From positions 1 through 5,055 of the forward strand of contig CAZCGA010000265.1 of NCBI GenBank assembly GCA_964498075.1: 5,055 nt of DNA, given 5' to 3'. Positions within the stretch are counted from its first letter, which is position 1, and every line of letters begins with the position of its first letter. The translations under genes were made by a program, and so were the position numbers. This DNA comes from CAZCGA01 sp964498075. GTDB taxonomy: Bacteria > Desulfobacterota > Binatia > HRBIN30. This document shows positions 4,989 to 5,055 of this stretch, piece after piece. Under the pieces are notes generated by a model, which saw only the letters and a program-made list of their open reading frames with translations, made no database searches and was not told where the DNA came from.

Positions 4989-5006
4989 GCCCAGGGCGTT
5001 GCCCCA
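4989..5006 (-). repeat. Inverted core copy of the same element
   Basis: GCCCAGGGCGTTGCCCC is nearly the reverse complement of the hairpin core at 4840-4860, with loop GTT instead of AAC. It appears to be a third, partial copy of the family in opposite orientation. Confidence 0.55.
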
Positions 5007-5010
5007 TAAG

Positions 5011-5029
5011 CGCTAACTTAAGATTAGCG
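5011..5029. repeat. Palindromic CGCTAA...TTAGCG hairpin near window end
   Basis: CGCTAA at 5011-5016 pairs with TTAGCG at 5024-5029 around CTTAAGA. It is less GC-rich than its surroundings and may be the edge of another repeat or a regulatory site of a gene beyond the window. Nothing else is seen up to 5055. Confidence 0.4.
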
Positions 5030-5055
5030 TCTCCTGAATAGAGCATTGAGACTGT

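Noticed and set aside
4830..5006. CRISPR array
   Set aside because: Only two diverged units plus an inverted fragment, with no constant repeat and spacer lengths.

Overview
The window is GC-rich bacterial chromosome. It carries four recognisable protein genes and two long stretches of repeat-laden intergenic DNA. From left to right: (1) the last ~99 codons of a crotonyl-CoA carboxylase/reductase (ccr) on the + strand, cut by the window edge; (2) about 790 bp with no conventional gene (303-1096), full of short perfect hairpins and holding one candidate 13-codon ORF on the minus strand with an extraordinarily good Shine-Dalgarno sequence; (3) a complete gatC-gatA-gatB operon on the minus strand, in transcription order 4364 to 1097; (4) an 81-bp divergent gap; (5) yraN (UPF0102) on the + strand; (6) about 240 bp of imperfect repeat units and hairpins running to the window end.

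GatC, GatA and GatB together form the tRNA-dependent amidotransferase. It converts mischarged Glu-tRNA(Gln) and/or Asp-tRNA(Asn) to Gln-tRNA(Gln)/Asn-tRNA(Asn), so the host probably lacks GlnRS and/or AsnRS or uses both routes. ccr belongs to the ethylmalonyl-CoA pathway or to extender-unit supply and is not functionally linked to gat. YraN is a conserved nuclease-fold protein of uncertain role.

The host looks like an uncultured, GC-rich, soil- or sediment-type bacterium. The proteobacterial flavour of Ccr, the gatCAB operon and the abundant REP-like hairpins and heptamer spacers fit a deltaproteobacterium-like lineage (for example Binatota/Desulfobacterota). This placement is an inference from general resemblance, not a demonstrated assignment. 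None of the four complete protein genes has a visible Shine-Dalgarno sequence.

The coding content is ordinary housekeeping. What merits attention is non-coding: heptamer tandem arrays in both gat intergenic gaps, one of which supplies the gatA stop codon; a family of hairpins with a shared GGA/TCC loop in both orientations; and the 13-codon ORF preceded by serial hairpins with TCGG-containing loops and by a sequence matching the complement of the 16S rRNA 3' tail at 18 of 19 positions.
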